Shown here: one piece after another, positions 16,533 through 25,447 of the stretch
Numbering within the stretch: the first letter of the stretch is position 1
Layout: each line of letters opens with the position of its first letter
Assembly (NCBI GenBank): GCA_963834515.1
Contig: CAWICB010000009.1
Span: 62,001-126,000, forward strand
DNA from: RYN-230 sp963834515
Lineage (GTDB): Bacteria > Actinomycetota > Actinomycetes > Streptosporangiales > Streptosporangiaceae
Direction: 5' to 3'
DNA: 64,000 nt
Notes under the pieces: generated by a model
The model's input: only the letters and a program-made list of their open reading frames with translations
Database searches by the model: none
What the model was told of the DNA's origin: nothing
Position numbers and translations under genes: made by a program

Positions 16533-17957
16533 GTGAGCCAGAGTGGAGACCGCCTCAAGTCCGGCCAACTCGGTACCGCGGCCCTGACGGCCTCGACGGT
16601 CGCGAACATCGGGCCGGGGATTGACTTCTACTTCGGGTTCGGAGTGATCGCGGTAACCGCCGGTGTGGCCGCGCCGCTGACGATCCTCGCCGCTACCGTG
16701 GCCGTCGCGTTCCTGGCTTTCACGGTGGCCGAGTTCACCCGGGCGGAGCCTTCGGCCGGGAGCTTCATTACTTATGTCGAAACCGCGCTGGGGGCTAGAG
16801 CCGGTGTCGCAACGGCCCTGCTGGTCACGGTCGGGTACACGGTCGCCATCGCGGCGGTGTTCACGATGTCGGGTGGGCTGCTGGCCATGACCCTCTCGCA
16901 GTACACTTCATGGCATCCCTGGTGGGGGCCATTTTCCCTGGTCCTCACCGCAGGCGCGATCTGGCTCACCGCGCGCGGGGTCAAGCTGTTGACCACCGCG
17001 GTAGGCGCGGCCGTGCTCGTTCAGGTGGCGATCATGGTCGCGGTCTGCTTCCTTGTCCTCGTCGATCAGCGTGCCGATCTGTCCGGCATACCATTCTCCT
17101 GGGCGCATCTCACTGGTGGCCTGGCCGGCCTTTCGGCAGGCTTCCCGCTGGCTCTCTTCATGTTCATCGGATGGGAAAACGGCCCCGCGCTGGCCGAGGA
17201 GTCCCGCAACCCGCGCCGCGCCATACCCCGGGCCCTCTACATCTCGGTGGCGATTGCGGCTGCCCTGTTCGTCCTTTTCGCCTACGCGACCATTACCGGT
17301 TTTCGCTATGACGTCTCCTCCATTGGCCGCTCATCCGTCCCGTTCCTGACCGTGGCCGATCACTATCTCGGCGGAGCGGCCGTCCTGGCGTGGATCGCCG
17401 GTATCGTCTCTGTGCTCGCAACCCTGGTCGCCGGGGCCGATTCCCAGTCACGCATGCTCTTCGACGGCGGCCGGACGGGACTGCTGCCGGCCAAGCTCGG
17501 CCAGGTTCGCCCGCGGTCTGGCACGCCGGTGAATGCGCTGCTGGTCATGGCGGCCGGCGGGCTGGGCATCATCGGAATCTGGTGGGTATCCCGCGTCATC
17601 ACCGGAGACACCGGATCGATGAACCCGGTCGGGCTGTATGCCGAGTGCTCGACGATGGCGACGATCGTGATCCTTTTCGTCTACTTCCTCACCATGCTCT
17701 CCCTGCCCGTGTTCATGTGGCGCCGCCACCGGGACTCGTTTTCGCCCCTCCGCCATGTGGCGACCCCGGCCCTTGGGTCCATCACCCTGATCGTCCCGTT
17801 CGTCGAGCTGTGCCAGCCCGGGCAGCCCGCCCCCTACAACGCGTTCCCGTTCATCGCACTAGCGCTGGCGGCGGCGTCCGCAGTGATCGCCTGCCTTTTC
17901 GTGCACCGCCACCCGCGCGCCGGGGCAAGTGAAGGAGCGGCCATCCCGGGAACCTGA
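16533..17957 (+). CDS. APC-superfamily amino acid permease
   Basis: From GTG 16533 (GGGGG 5 nt upstream; GTG 16503 is an alternative) the product is 474 aa with about 12 transmembrane helices. The opening LKSGQLGTAALTASTVANIGPG is the unwound TM1 region of APC transporters. AEFTRAEPSAGSFITYVETALG follows TM2, and FMFIGWENGPALAEESRNPRRAIPRALYIS is the conserved TM6 to loop 6-7 signature. Such permeases import amino acids or amines by proton or antiport coupling. Its substrate cannot be predicted. It stands alone. Confidence 0.9.
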   Translation: MSQSGDRLKSGQLGTAALTASTVANIGPGIDFYFGFGVIAVTAGVAAPLTILAATVAVAFLAFTVAEFTRAEPSAGSFITYVETALGARAGVATALLVTVGYTVAIAAVFTMSGGLLAMTLSQYTSWHPWWGPFSLVLTAGAIWLTARGVKLLTTAVGAAVLVQVAIMVAVCFLVLVDQRADLSGIPFSWAHLTGGLAGLSAGFPLALFMFIGWENGPALAEESRNPRRAIPRALYISVAIAAALFVLFAYATITGFRYDVSSIGRSSVPFLTVADHYLGGAAVLAWIAGIVSVLATLVAGADSQSRMLFDGGRTGLLPAKLGQVRPRSGTPVNALLVMAAGGLGIIGIWWVSRVITGDTGSMNPVGLYAECSTMATIVILFVYFLTMLSLPVFMWRRHRDSFSPLRHVATPALGSITLIVPFVELCQPGQPAPYNAFPFIALALAAASAVIACLFVHRHPRAGASEGAAIPGT

Positions 17958-18045
17958 GCGAGTCGCGATAGGCCGGCGACCGGGAATCTCACCGCCGTCC
18001 CCGGGCCCCCGGGTACTCATCGCGCCCGGGGGGGTAAGGAGCAGC

Positions 18046-18483
18046 TCAGGGGGCGGCCGCGGGCAGCGCGTTCTCGACCCAGGCCCGCAGGACAGCCAGC
18101 GAGGCGGCGCCGGTCTGCCGGGCGGCCACCCGTCCGCCCCGTAGCACCAGCAGGGTCGGGATGGCCTGCGCCTCGAACCGCTGCGAGATCTGCGGCGAGA
18201 CGTCCACGTTCACTTTGACCAGCTTCACCCGGCCGGCCAGATCGCGGGCCAGCTGCTCAAGCGCGGGACTGACCATCCGGCAGGGCCCGCACCACGGCGC
18301 CCACAAATCCACGAGGACGGGAATCCTGGCCGCGTCCGCGATCTCCCCGAACGTCGTGTCGTCGGCGTCGGTGATCCACGGCAGCGGCTGATGGCACTTG
18401 CCGCAGCGGGGCGTCCCGGCCGCCGCGGCCGGCACCCGGTTGGCCTGGCCGCAGTGCCCGCACCGGATCAGCCCGCTTGTCAT
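18046..18483 (-). CDS. trxC: thioredoxin with N-terminal zinc ribbon (TrxC/thioredoxin-2 type)
   Basis: The 145-aa protein has two CxxC knuckles at Cys8/Cys11 and Cys27/Cys30, the zinc ribbon of thioredoxin 2. The Trx fold follows with LWAPWCGPCRMVSP (redox Cys65 and Cys68) and the cis-proline strand AIPTLLVLRGG. It reduces disulfides in cytosolic proteins; zinc-ribbon thioredoxins are often oxidant-inducible. ATG 18483 is used because it leads directly into the zinc ribbon. Confidence 0.92.
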   Translation of the reverse strand: MTSGLIRCGHCGQANRVPAAAAGTPRCGKCHQPLPWITDADDTTFGEIADAARIPVLVDLWAPWCGPCRMVSPALEQLARDLAGRVKLVKVNVDVSPQISQRFEAQAIPTLLVLRGGRVAARQTGAASLAVLRAWVENALPAAAP

Positions 18484-18686
18484 GGCTGCATTATCCCGCG
18501 TGGCAGCACATCCGGGCCAGCTCGCCCAGCAGGCCACCTGCGTGGCGGTAGCGGTTGCCCGGCCCGCCGCGCACGCCGGGCCTATGACGGCCACTGGCCG
18601 GGCCCGGGGGACCCGGCCAGTGGTGTCGCGGGGTCAGCTGGGCGGCGCGCAGGCTGTGCCCACGCCCCGGCCTCCGGCTGGCCGGG

Positions 18687-19883
18687 TCAGCGCAGCGACT
18701 GGAACGACGCCCGCATTTCGGCCGTGAAGAGGCCGGGCTGTTCCCAGGCCGCGAAGTGGCCGCCCCGGTCGAGCCGGTTGTAGTGGATGAGGTTGCCGGG
18801 GTAGGCGCGCTCGGCCCAGCTTCGCGGCGCCTGGTAGAGCTCGTCGGGGAAGACACTGATGGCGAACGGGATCGTGATCGGCTTGGCGTCGAAGAAGTCC
18901 GCCTTGTTCTCCCAGTACAGACGGCCCGAGGAGACTCCGGTGTTGGTCAGCCAGTAGAGCGTGATGTTGTCGAGGAGGTCGTCCCGGGTCAGGGCGCCGT
19001 CCAGGCGTCCCTCAACAGCCTTCCCGACCAGCCCCGGCTGGCCGGTACCGTCGCCGTGGTCCAGCATGAACGCGGCCAGATCGACGGGGGAGTCCGCCAG
19101 TCCGTACAGCGTTTGCGGGCGCGTCGTCATGATCAGTGCGTAGGCCGCGTGCTTGGCGTAGAACGTGCTCAGCTGCTCGTACGCGGCTTTCTCCTCGGCG
19201 GAGAGATCCGGCGGCGGCGGGTCGCCGCGCTGGACCGCCCGGTTGATGGCGGCGGGGGCGGTACCGGGCATGTTGGAGTGAATGCCGAGCAGTTCCGGCG
19301 CAGCCTGGATGCCCATCGCCTGGGTGACGGCGGCTCCCCAGTCGCCGCCCTGGGCCACGAACCGGGAGTATCCGAGGCGTTTCATCAGCTCAACCCAGGC
19401 ACGTGCGATGCGGTTGGGATCCCACCCGGTGGCGGCCGGCTTGGCGGAGAATCCGTAACCCGGCAGCGAGGGAATCACCAGGTGGAACGCGTCGGCCGCG
19501 CTCGCGCCGTGCGCGGTGGGGTTGGTGAGCGGTTCGATGATCTTCAGCTGCTCGATGATCGAGCCAGGCCATCCGTGGGTGACGATCAGCGGCAGCGCGT
19601 CCTCGTGCCGGGAACGGACGTGGATGAAATGGATGCCCAGCCCGTCGATCTCGGTGGTGAAGTTCGGCAGCGCATTCAGCTTCGCCTCGCACTTGCGCCA
19701 GTCGTAGTCCGCGGCCCAGTAGCGCGCGAGTTCCTGCATCATCGCGAGCGGCACGCCCTGCGAATCGTCGGTCACCGTCTCGCGCTCGGGCCACCGCGCC
19801 GCCGCGACCCGCCGGCGCAGCTCGGCAACCTCCTGCTCCGGAATGTCGACGCGGAACGGGCGGATTTCAGCTTCGCTGGACAT
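18687..19883 (-). CDS. epoxide hydrolase (EHN-domain alpha/beta hydrolase)
   Basis: ATG 19883 follows GGGAGC and gives 398 aa. An N-terminal epoxide-hydrolase domain (residues 5-110: IRPFRVDIPEQEVAELRRRVAAARWPE, then YWAADYDWRKCEAKLNALPNF) precedes the alpha/beta-hydrolase core. The core has THGWPGSIIEQLK (oxyanion HGWP), GYGFSAKP, the nucleophile elbow VAQGGDWGAAV with catalytic Asp, and RGGHFAAWE with catalytic His. This layout matches bacterial microsomal-type epoxide hydrolases that open epoxides to diols. The substrate is unknown. It converges on the thioredoxin gene, with no operon partner. Confidence 0.92.
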   Translation of the reverse strand: MSSEAEIRPFRVDIPEQEVAELRRRVAAARWPERETVTDDSQGVPLAMMQELARYWAADYDWRKCEAKLNALPNFTTEIDGLGIHFIHVRSRHEDALPLIVTHGWPGSIIEQLKIIEPLTNPTAHGASAADAFHLVIPSLPGYGFSAKPAATGWDPNRIARAWVELMKRLGYSRFVAQGGDWGAAVTQAMGIQAAPELLGIHSNMPGTAPAAINRAVQRGDPPPPDLSAEEKAAYEQLSTFYAKHAAYALIMTTRPQTLYGLADSPVDLAAFMLDHGDGTGQPGLVGKAVEGRLDGALTRDDLLDNITLYWLTNTGVSSGRLYWENKADFFDAKPITIPFAISVFPDELYQAPRSWAERAYPGNLIHYNRLDRGGHFAAWEQPGLFTAEMRASFQSLR

Positions 19884-20015
19884 GGGATCTGCTCCCTTTC
19901 CCCGGATGCCAGTGGGACAGCTGGTGACCGACCCAGGATCGCCCAGCGGACGGGTACCTCGCGCCCGTAACATCCCTGGCCGTTACCCTGGCCGCAGCCA
20001 GGCCTGGGAGGTTCC

Positions 20016-21455
20016 TTGCCTACAGTGGCAGTACCTCATTTCCGTGCGATTGAAGGGACGTGCACGCCTGTGGGTCACGCGGCCATCCGGCAGGCCGGTT
20101 CCGGCGGCCTGAGAGCGACCGAGCACCGTCTGGACAACGGTCTGCGCCTGGTGCTCTCTGAGGACCATCTGACTCCCGTCGCGGCGGTCTGCCTCTGGTA
20201 TGACGTCGGCTCGCGGCAGGAGGTCAGGGGCCGTACGGGACTGGCTCACCTTTTCGAGCACCTGATGTTCCAGGGCTCCGCGCAAGTCAGGGGCAACGGC
20301 CACTTCGAGCTGGTCCAGGGCGCGGGCGGTTCGCTCAACGGCTCGACGAGCTTCGAGCGCACCAACTACTACGAGACCATGCCCGCCCACCAGCTGGAGC
20401 TGGCACTCTGGCTGGAGGCGGACCGGATGGGCTCGCTGCTGGCCGCGCTCGATGAGGAATCGCTGCAGAACCAGCGTGACGTGGTCAAGAACGAACGCCG
20501 GCAGCGCTACGACAACGTGCCCTACGGCACCGCGTTCGAGCGGATGACCGCGCTGGCCTACCCCGAGGGCCACCCGTACCACCACACGCCTATCGGCTCC
20601 ATGGCCGATCTGGACGCGGTGACGCTGGACGACGCGCGCGCGTTCTTCCGCGCGAACTACGCGCCGGACAATGCGGTCCTGGCGGTCGTCGGCGACATCG
20701 ACCCGGAGCAGACGCGCCGATGGGCCGACAGGTACTTCGGCTCCATCCCGTCCCATGGCGGCAAGGTGCCGCCCCGCGATGGCGCGCTCCCCGACGTCAT
20801 GGGCGCGGAGCTGCGGGTGGAGGTCCAGGAGGAGGTCCCGGCGCGCGCGCTGATGGCCGCCTACCGGATGCCGCGCGACGGCACGCGTGAGTGCGACGCG
20901 GCCGAGGTGGCGCTTACTGTGCTTGGCGACGGCATGTCGTCCCGGCTCTACAACCGGCTGGTGCGGCGCGACCGCACCGCCATCAGCGCGGGCTTCGGGC
21001 TGCTGCGGCTGGCCGGTGCCCCGTCGCTGGGCTGGCTGGACGTGAAGGCCTCGGGGGACGCCGGAATCCCGCAGATCGAGGCCGCCGTCGACGAGGAGCT
21101 GGCCCGGCTGGGCGTTCAGGCGCCGACGGCCGGGGAGATGGAGCGGGCACAGGCCCTGCTGGAGCGCGGGTGGCTGGACCAGCTGAGCACGGCCGCAGGC
21201 CGGGCCGACGCGCTGTGCCGGTACACGGTGCTGTTCGGCGACCCGCAGCTCGCGTTCACCGCCATCGACCGGATCCTGGACATCACGGCCGGGGAGGTCC
21301 AGGCGATTGCCGCGGCGCGGCTCCGCCCCGACAACCGTGCCGTGCTGGTGTACGACCAGGTGCCCACGGAAGGACCGGCCGGCCCGGCAGCCGCCCAGGC
21401 CAGCCAGGCTGGCGCCGCCGGGGAGAACGGCCAGCCGGAAGGAGCCGGGCAGTGA
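20016..21455 (+). CDS. M16-family zinc metallopeptidase, catalytic subunit
   Basis: The product is 479 aa from TTG 20016 (GGGAGG 4 nt upstream); GTG 20070 is a shorter alternative. The inverted zinc motif HLFEH lies in GRTGLAHLFEHLMFQGS, and the third ligand Glu is probably in DVVKNERRQRYDN. The second M16 half begins near LRVEVQEEVPARALMAAY. The C-terminus is an Ala-rich tail. M16 peptidases of this bacterial type work as heterodimers with an inactive partner, encoded here by the overlapping gene at 21452. They degrade peptides up to about 70 residues in the cytosol or at the envelope; no signal peptide is visible. Confidence 0.9.
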   Translation: MPTVAVPHFRAIEGTCTPVGHAAIRQAGSGGLRATEHRLDNGLRLVLSEDHLTPVAAVCLWYDVGSRQEVRGRTGLAHLFEHLMFQGSAQVRGNGHFELVQGAGGSLNGSTSFERTNYYETMPAHQLELALWLEADRMGSLLAALDEESLQNQRDVVKNERRQRYDNVPYGTAFERMTALAYPEGHPYHHTPIGSMADLDAVTLDDARAFFRANYAPDNAVLAVVGDIDPEQTRRWADRYFGSIPSHGGKVPPRDGALPDVMGAELRVEVQEEVPARALMAAYRMPRDGTRECDAAEVALTVLGDGMSSRLYNRLVRRDRTAISAGFGLLRLAGAPSLGWLDVKASGDAGIPQIEAAVDEELARLGVQAPTAGEMERAQALLERGWLDQLSTAAGRADALCRYTVLFGDPQLAFTAIDRILDITAGEVQAIAAARLRPDNRAVLVYDQVPTEGPAGPAAAQASQAGAAGENGQPEGAGQ

Positions 21456-22855
21456 CGGACGCCGCCGTGACCATGGATTTCCACCCCCAGCCGGCCCCGG
21501 GACAGCCGAGGCCCTGGGCGTTCCCCACACCCGAGCGCGCGAGCCTCGGCAACGGGCTGGCCACGCTGCGCTGCCACCGGCCCGGGCAGCAGGTGGTGGC
21601 GGTGGAGGTCTGCCTGAGCGTGCCGCTCGACGTCGAGCCGGACGGGCTCGACGGGATCGCCACGGTCATGGTAGATGCGCTGTCCGAGGGCACCGCCAGG
21701 CACACCGCTGAGGAGTTCGCCGCCGAGCTGGAGCGCTGCGGCGCGACACTCAGGGCCCATGCCGACTACCTGGGCGCGCGGGTCTCGCTGGAGGTCCCCG
21801 TCTCCCGCCTGGCCAAGGCGCTTGCGCTGCTCGCCGAGGCGCTGCACGCGCCCGCGTTCGCAGCCAGCGAGATCGAGCGGCTGGTGCGCAACCGTCTCGA
21901 CGAGATTCCGCTCGAGCTAGCCAACCCCGCCCGGCGTGCCGCCCGGCAGCTCTCCCGGGAGCTGTTCCCGGCGTCCTCGCGGCTGTCCCGGCCGCGCAAG
22001 GGCAGCGAGGATACCGTCGCGCGGATCGACGCGGCGGGGGTGCGCGCGCTTTACCAGGCACATGTGCGGCCTGCCACCGCGACCGCGGTCATCGTGGGCG
22101 ACCTGACCGGTACCGACCTGGATGCGGTGCTGGCCGGCACGCTCGGCGGATGGACCGGCGAGGCCGCGCAGCCCCCGCCCACGCCACCGGTGACCGCCGA
22201 TGACAGCGGCCGCGTGGTGATCGTCGACCGGCCTGGTGCCGTCCAGACGCAGCTGCTCATCGGGCGGATCGGCCCGGACCGGCACGACCGGGTATGGCCG
22301 GCCCTGGTGCTCGGCACATACTGCCTGGGCGGCACGCTCACCTCCCGGCTGGACCGGGTGCTGCGCGAGGAGAAGGGCTACACCTACGGGGTACGGGCCT
22401 TCGAGCAGGTGCTGCGGTCACCCGCGCCGGATGCCCCGGGCGGCGCCACGGGCGCGTCGGTGCTCGCCATCAGCGGTTCCGTGGACACGGCGTCCACGGG
22501 CCCGGCGCTGAATGACCTGCGGACGGTGCTGCGCACGCTGGCCGCGGAAGGCCTGACCCAGACCGAGCGCGATACGGCGGTGCAGAACCTGGTCGGTGTC
22601 GCGCCGCTCGAGTATGAGCGGGCGGCGCCGGTCGCCGACACGCTCGCGGATCAGGTGGAACAGCACCTGCCGGACGACTACCAGGCGCGGCTGTACACAC
22701 GGCTGACCGAGACAGGTACCGCCGAGGCAACCGCCGCGGTGGTCGCCGCGTTCCCGGAGAACCGCCTGGTCACGATCCTGGTCGGCGACGCATCCCAGAT
22801 CAGCAGCCCAGTCCAGGCCCTTGGCATCGGCGATGTCGAGGTAGTCCCAGGCTGA
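21452..22855 (+). CDS. M16-family peptidase, non-catalytic partner subunit
   Basis: GTG 21452 overlaps the upstream stop (GTGA) and gives 467 aa. The fold is M16-like (SLGNGLATLRCHRPGQQVVAVEVCLSVP, then DGIATVMVDALSEGTARHT), but the HxxEH zinc motif is replaced by VMVDALS, so this half is inactive. The R/Y-rich region LREEKGYTYGVRAF, which shapes the substrate chamber in the partner subunit, is present. Together with 20016-21455 it forms the standard alpha/beta M16B pair. The next gene is an S53 protease under its own promoter. Confidence 0.88.
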   Translation: MTDAAVTMDFHPQPAPGQPRPWAFPTPERASLGNGLATLRCHRPGQQVVAVEVCLSVPLDVEPDGLDGIATVMVDALSEGTARHTAEEFAAELERCGATLRAHADYLGARVSLEVPVSRLAKALALLAEALHAPAFAASEIERLVRNRLDEIPLELANPARRAARQLSRELFPASSRLSRPRKGSEDTVARIDAAGVRALYQAHVRPATATAVIVGDLTGTDLDAVLAGTLGGWTGEAAQPPPTPPVTADDSGRVVIVDRPGAVQTQLLIGRIGPDRHDRVWPALVLGTYCLGGTLTSRLDRVLREEKGYTYGVRAFEQVLRSPAPDAPGGATGASVLAISGSVDTASTGPALNDLRTVLRTLAAEGLTQTERDTAVQNLVGVAPLEYERAAPVADTLADQVEQHLPDDYQARLYTRLTETGTAEATAAVVAAFPENRLVTILVGDASQISSPVQALGIGDVEVVPG

Positions 22856-22897
22856 CCCCCGGAAGCCTCGCCGGCATGCGGAATCCGGCCGGGCCGA

Positions 22898-22932
22898 GGT
22901 AAGCGTTTGCCGCCACTGGCGGGTTAACGGGT
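22898..22932 (+). promoter_or_regulatory. shared sigma-type promoter module, copy A (S53 gene)
   Basis: GGTAAGCG (22898-22905), a 17-nt spacer, GTTAAC (22923-22928), then 4 nt before GTG at 22933. The same two boxes with identical spacing occur at 32358-32392 and 33602-33636. The first codons, GTGAGCC-(A/C)-A/C-GAC, are conserved too. The placement puts the transcript start at or next to GTG, so the mRNA is probably leaderless. Confidence 0.75.
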
Positions 22933-24309
22933 GTGAGCCAAGACAGCGCTCCAGCACGGCTGACCCGGTCACAGCGGGCGCCGCTGGCCGCCCTCGCCCT
23001 GCTCCTGGCCGGGGTCTTGGTGGCAGGATGCACGGGAAGCTCAGGCCACCCGGCTAAGCACGGGCCGAGCAGCTCCGCGCCGTTCAGCACCGCTTCCAGC
23101 TGCCTGCTTCCCCCGGCCTCCTCCTGCTATGCGCCGCGCCAGTTCCAGGTCGCGTATGGCATCCAGCCCGTGCTGGACAGCGGGATCGATGGCCGCGGCG
23201 AAACGGTGACGGACCTGGCCCCGCCCCAGCCGCCCAACCAGCCGGGGGCCGGGGCGCCCCGCGCCCCGGCCCCCCCGCCCACCGGTGCGGCCCCGGGGAC
23301 CACTGACATCCGCCAGGATCTGGCCGCGTTCGACCGCATGTTCCGGCTGCCCGCCGCGCGGATCCAGGTCGTGACCACCCTGGCCGGGGGCGCCTCACCC
23401 TGGCAGGCGTCCGCCAATGAGGTCCAGGACCTCGAGGTCGTGCACACGGTCGCCCCCGCTGCCACCCTCCGCGTGGTCCTGCTGCCCGCCACCGTCCTGG
23501 ACAGCCGCGCGACCGCGACCGCGGACATGATCGCCGCGTTGCGGCTCGCCGTCTCCGGCACCGACGTGGCGTCGATCGGCTGGAGCCTGGGAGAGCACTT
23601 CTTCAGCCCCGCTCAGGTGGCCGAGATGCACTCCATCCTGCGGGGCGCGGCCGCGCACCACGTCACGGTGGCCGCCAGCTCCGGGGACGACGGCTCGGTC
23701 AGCAACTCTTATGGGGGCGCGCTGGTCAAGGAGGTCAGCCTGCCGGCCTCCGACCCGCTCGCGCTGGCCGTCGGCGGCACCACGCTCACCGCGAACCCGG
23801 CGACCGGCAGCTACGTCAGCGAGACCACCTGGAACGGCGCCACCGGCAGCTTCAGTGTGACCCCCGGCGCATCGGGGGGCGGCTTCAGCCACCTGTACGC
23901 CCGTCCCGCCTACCAGGATGGCGTCCCCGGTATCGCCAAGATGAGGGGCGTGCCCGACGTCGCCGGGGACGCCAACCAGCAGGGCGGCCTCCCGGTCGTC
24001 CTGGCCGACGGCAGCCGGTCAGCAGTCAACACAGCCCCGGGCACCAGCGCCGCCACCGCGCTGTGGGCCGGGCTCATGGCGCTGGCCGACCAGGCCGCCC
24101 ATCACGGCCTCGGCTTCGTCAACCCCGCTATCTACCGCATCGCCCGCAGCCCCAGCTACCACAAGGCGTTCCACGACATTACGACCGGTGACAACCTGAC
24201 GCTCGGCCCCGTCAGCGACGGTTACCAGGCCGGCCCCGGATGGGACCCGGTGACGGGCTGGGGCAGCCCCAACGCGCAGGTACTCGTCCCCCTGCTGGCA
24301 CGCAGCTAG
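22933..24309 (+). CDS. S53 (sedolisin-like) serine carboxyl peptidase, lipoprotein form
   Basis: The 458-aa protein begins VSQDS and has a hydrophobic signal at residues 16-31 with lipobox LVAGC (Cys33), so it is likely anchored on the outer membrane face. Catalytic-domain features are SANEVQDLEVVHTVAP (acid-pair region), VAASSGDDGSVSN (oxyanion Asp region), GTSAATALWAG (nucleophile Ser) and FHDITTGDN (calcium site). The family's large N-terminal prodomain is missing. The acid pair reads E-V-Q-D rather than the usual E-x-x-x-D, and a Pro/Ala-rich insert lies at about residues 97-122. It may be an altered or substrate-restricted peptidase. Its promoter matches those of the sigma and ABC operons. 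Confidence 0.85.
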   Translation: MSQDSAPARLTRSQRAPLAALALLLAGVLVAGCTGSSGHPAKHGPSSSAPFSTASSCLLPPASSCYAPRQFQVAYGIQPVLDSGIDGRGETVTDLAPPQPPNQPGAGAPRAPAPPPTGAAPGTTDIRQDLAAFDRMFRLPAARIQVVTTLAGGASPWQASANEVQDLEVVHTVAPAATLRVVLLPATVLDSRATATADMIAALRLAVSGTDVASIGWSLGEHFFSPAQVAEMHSILRGAAAHHVTVAASSGDDGSVSNSYGGALVKEVSLPASDPLALAVGGTTLTANPATGSYVSETTWNGATGSFSVTPGASGGGFSHLYARPAYQDGVPGIAKMRGVPDVAGDANQQGGLPVVLADGSRSAVNTAPGTSAATALWAGLMALADQAAHHGLGFVNPAIYRIARSPSYHKAFHDITTGDNLTLGPVSDGYQAGPGWDPVTGWGSPNAQVLVPLLARS

Positions 24310-24331
24310 CCAGGCCAGGACCAGGCCGCGG

Positions 24332-24389
24332 CCCGGCGGGCCGCCGCCGGCGGGCCACCGCCCGGCGGGCCGCCGCCGGCGGGCCAGCG
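24332..24389. repeat. two tandem 29-bp GC-rich repeats between convergent genes
   Basis: CCCGGCGGGCCGCCGCCGG and the following bases repeat at 24332 and 24361. They can fold into nested GC hairpins. They lie between the S53 gene (+) and the ABC ATPase gene (-), so they may act as a bidirectional terminator. Confidence 0.5.
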
Positions 24390-24428
24390 CCGGGCGGGCC
24401 CGGACCGCAGCATGCGACCGCACAGGCT

Positions 24429-25433
24429 TCATGACCTGGGTGGTGACGAATTCGGTGGGCGGTGGTCCCGGTCCTGGTCGGCCGCCTGATCTGGCCAGAC
24501 GCCGATGTGGTCGGGCTCCTCCTGCAGCTGGACCCGGGTCCGCATGCGGAGACGCCGGGTCATCTCGCGCGGGAGCTGAATCCGCCCCGCGCGGTCCAGC
24601 GTCGCGTACTCCCGCGCGTGCAGCGCGGTCTGGCCGTGCTCGTCCGTGGCCGCGTGCCGGATGGTCTCGCTGCTCGTCCGGCCGTCCCGGATGGCCAGCG
24701 TCCGGCGAACTTGCGAGGACACGGCCGGGTCGTGGGTGACCACCAGCACCGTGACGCCGAGTTCGGTGTTGGCCGTCTGCAGCGCGGCGAAGACGTCCTG
24801 GGCGGTGGCCGAGTCCAGCTCGCCGGTGGGCTCGTCGGCCAGCAGCACCTTCGGCTCGTTGGCCAGTGCGGTGGCGATGGCGGCCCGCTGCTGCTCACCG
24901 CCGGACAGCCGGTCCGGTGTCCGGTCGGCGCAGTACGCGATGCCGAGCGTGTCGAGCAGGACGCCGGCCCGGCGCAGCCGCTCCCGGCGGCCAAGCCGGC
25001 CGAGCCGCATCGGCAGCAGCACGTTCTGCCTGGCCGTCAGGTAGGGCAGCAGGTTCCGCGACGTCTGCTGCCAGATGAAGCCGACGGTACGCCGCCGGTA
25101 GGCCAGCCGCTCTTTGGCGGCCATCGCGCCCAGGTTGTGGTCGGCCACCCACACCGTCCCCGCCGTCGGCGTGTCCAGCCCGGCCAGGATGTTCATCAGC
25201 GTGGATTTGCCGCTGCCCGCCGCGCCGATTAGCGCGGTCAGCTCTCCCGCCGCGATCAGCAGGTCCAGCCCTTGCAGAGCCTGCACTTCGATGCCGTCCC
25301 CGGTGTAGATGCGGACCAGCCGGTCACAGACGATCATCCCGTCGGCGCTGCTGAGCGGCTGATCCTGCGGGATACCCACGGTAGGCCCGGCACGCCCGGG
25401 GGGTGCTGGGACGGTGCTGCCGGACTCGGTCAT
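24429..25433 (-). CDS. ABC transporter ATP-binding protein fused to an AbrB/SpoVT-like domain
   Basis: ATG 25433 follows AAGGAG and gives 334 aa. The ATPase (residues 33-255) has GAAGSGKST (Walker A), LSGGEQQR (signature), VLLADEPTG (Walker B) and TVLVVTHD (H-loop), the MacB/LolD type that partners FtsX-like permeases. Residues about 275-320 (REYATLDRAGRIQLPREMTRRLRMRTRVQL) form an AbrB/SpoVT-like beta fold, normally a DNA-binding swapped-hairpin domain. The C-terminus is charged and disordered. It is the last gene of the four-gene operon starting at 32357. The fusion may mean the ATPase also binds DNA, or only a dimerisation role. Confidence 0.85.
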   Translation of the reverse strand: MTESGSTVPAPPGRAGPTVGIPQDQPLSSADGMIVCDRLVRIYTGDGIEVQALQGLDLLIAAGELTALIGAAGSGKSTLMNILAGLDTPTAGTVWVADHNLGAMAAKERLAYRRRTVGFIWQQTSRNLLPYLTARQNVLLPMRLGRLGRRERLRRAGVLLDTLGIAYCADRTPDRLSGGEQQRAAIATALANEPKVLLADEPTGELDSATAQDVFAALQTANTELGVTVLVVTHDPAVSSQVRRTLAIRDGRTSSETIRHAATDEHGQTALHAREYATLDRAGRIQLPREMTRRLRMRTRVQLQEEPDHIGVWPDQAADQDRDHRPPNSSPPRS

Positions 25434-25447
25434 GGGCCTGGGCTCCT

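Noticed and set aside
24332..24389. 29-bp repeats as a CRISPR remnant
   Set aside because: Two contiguous GC-rich copies without spacer; more like a terminator or slippage repeat.
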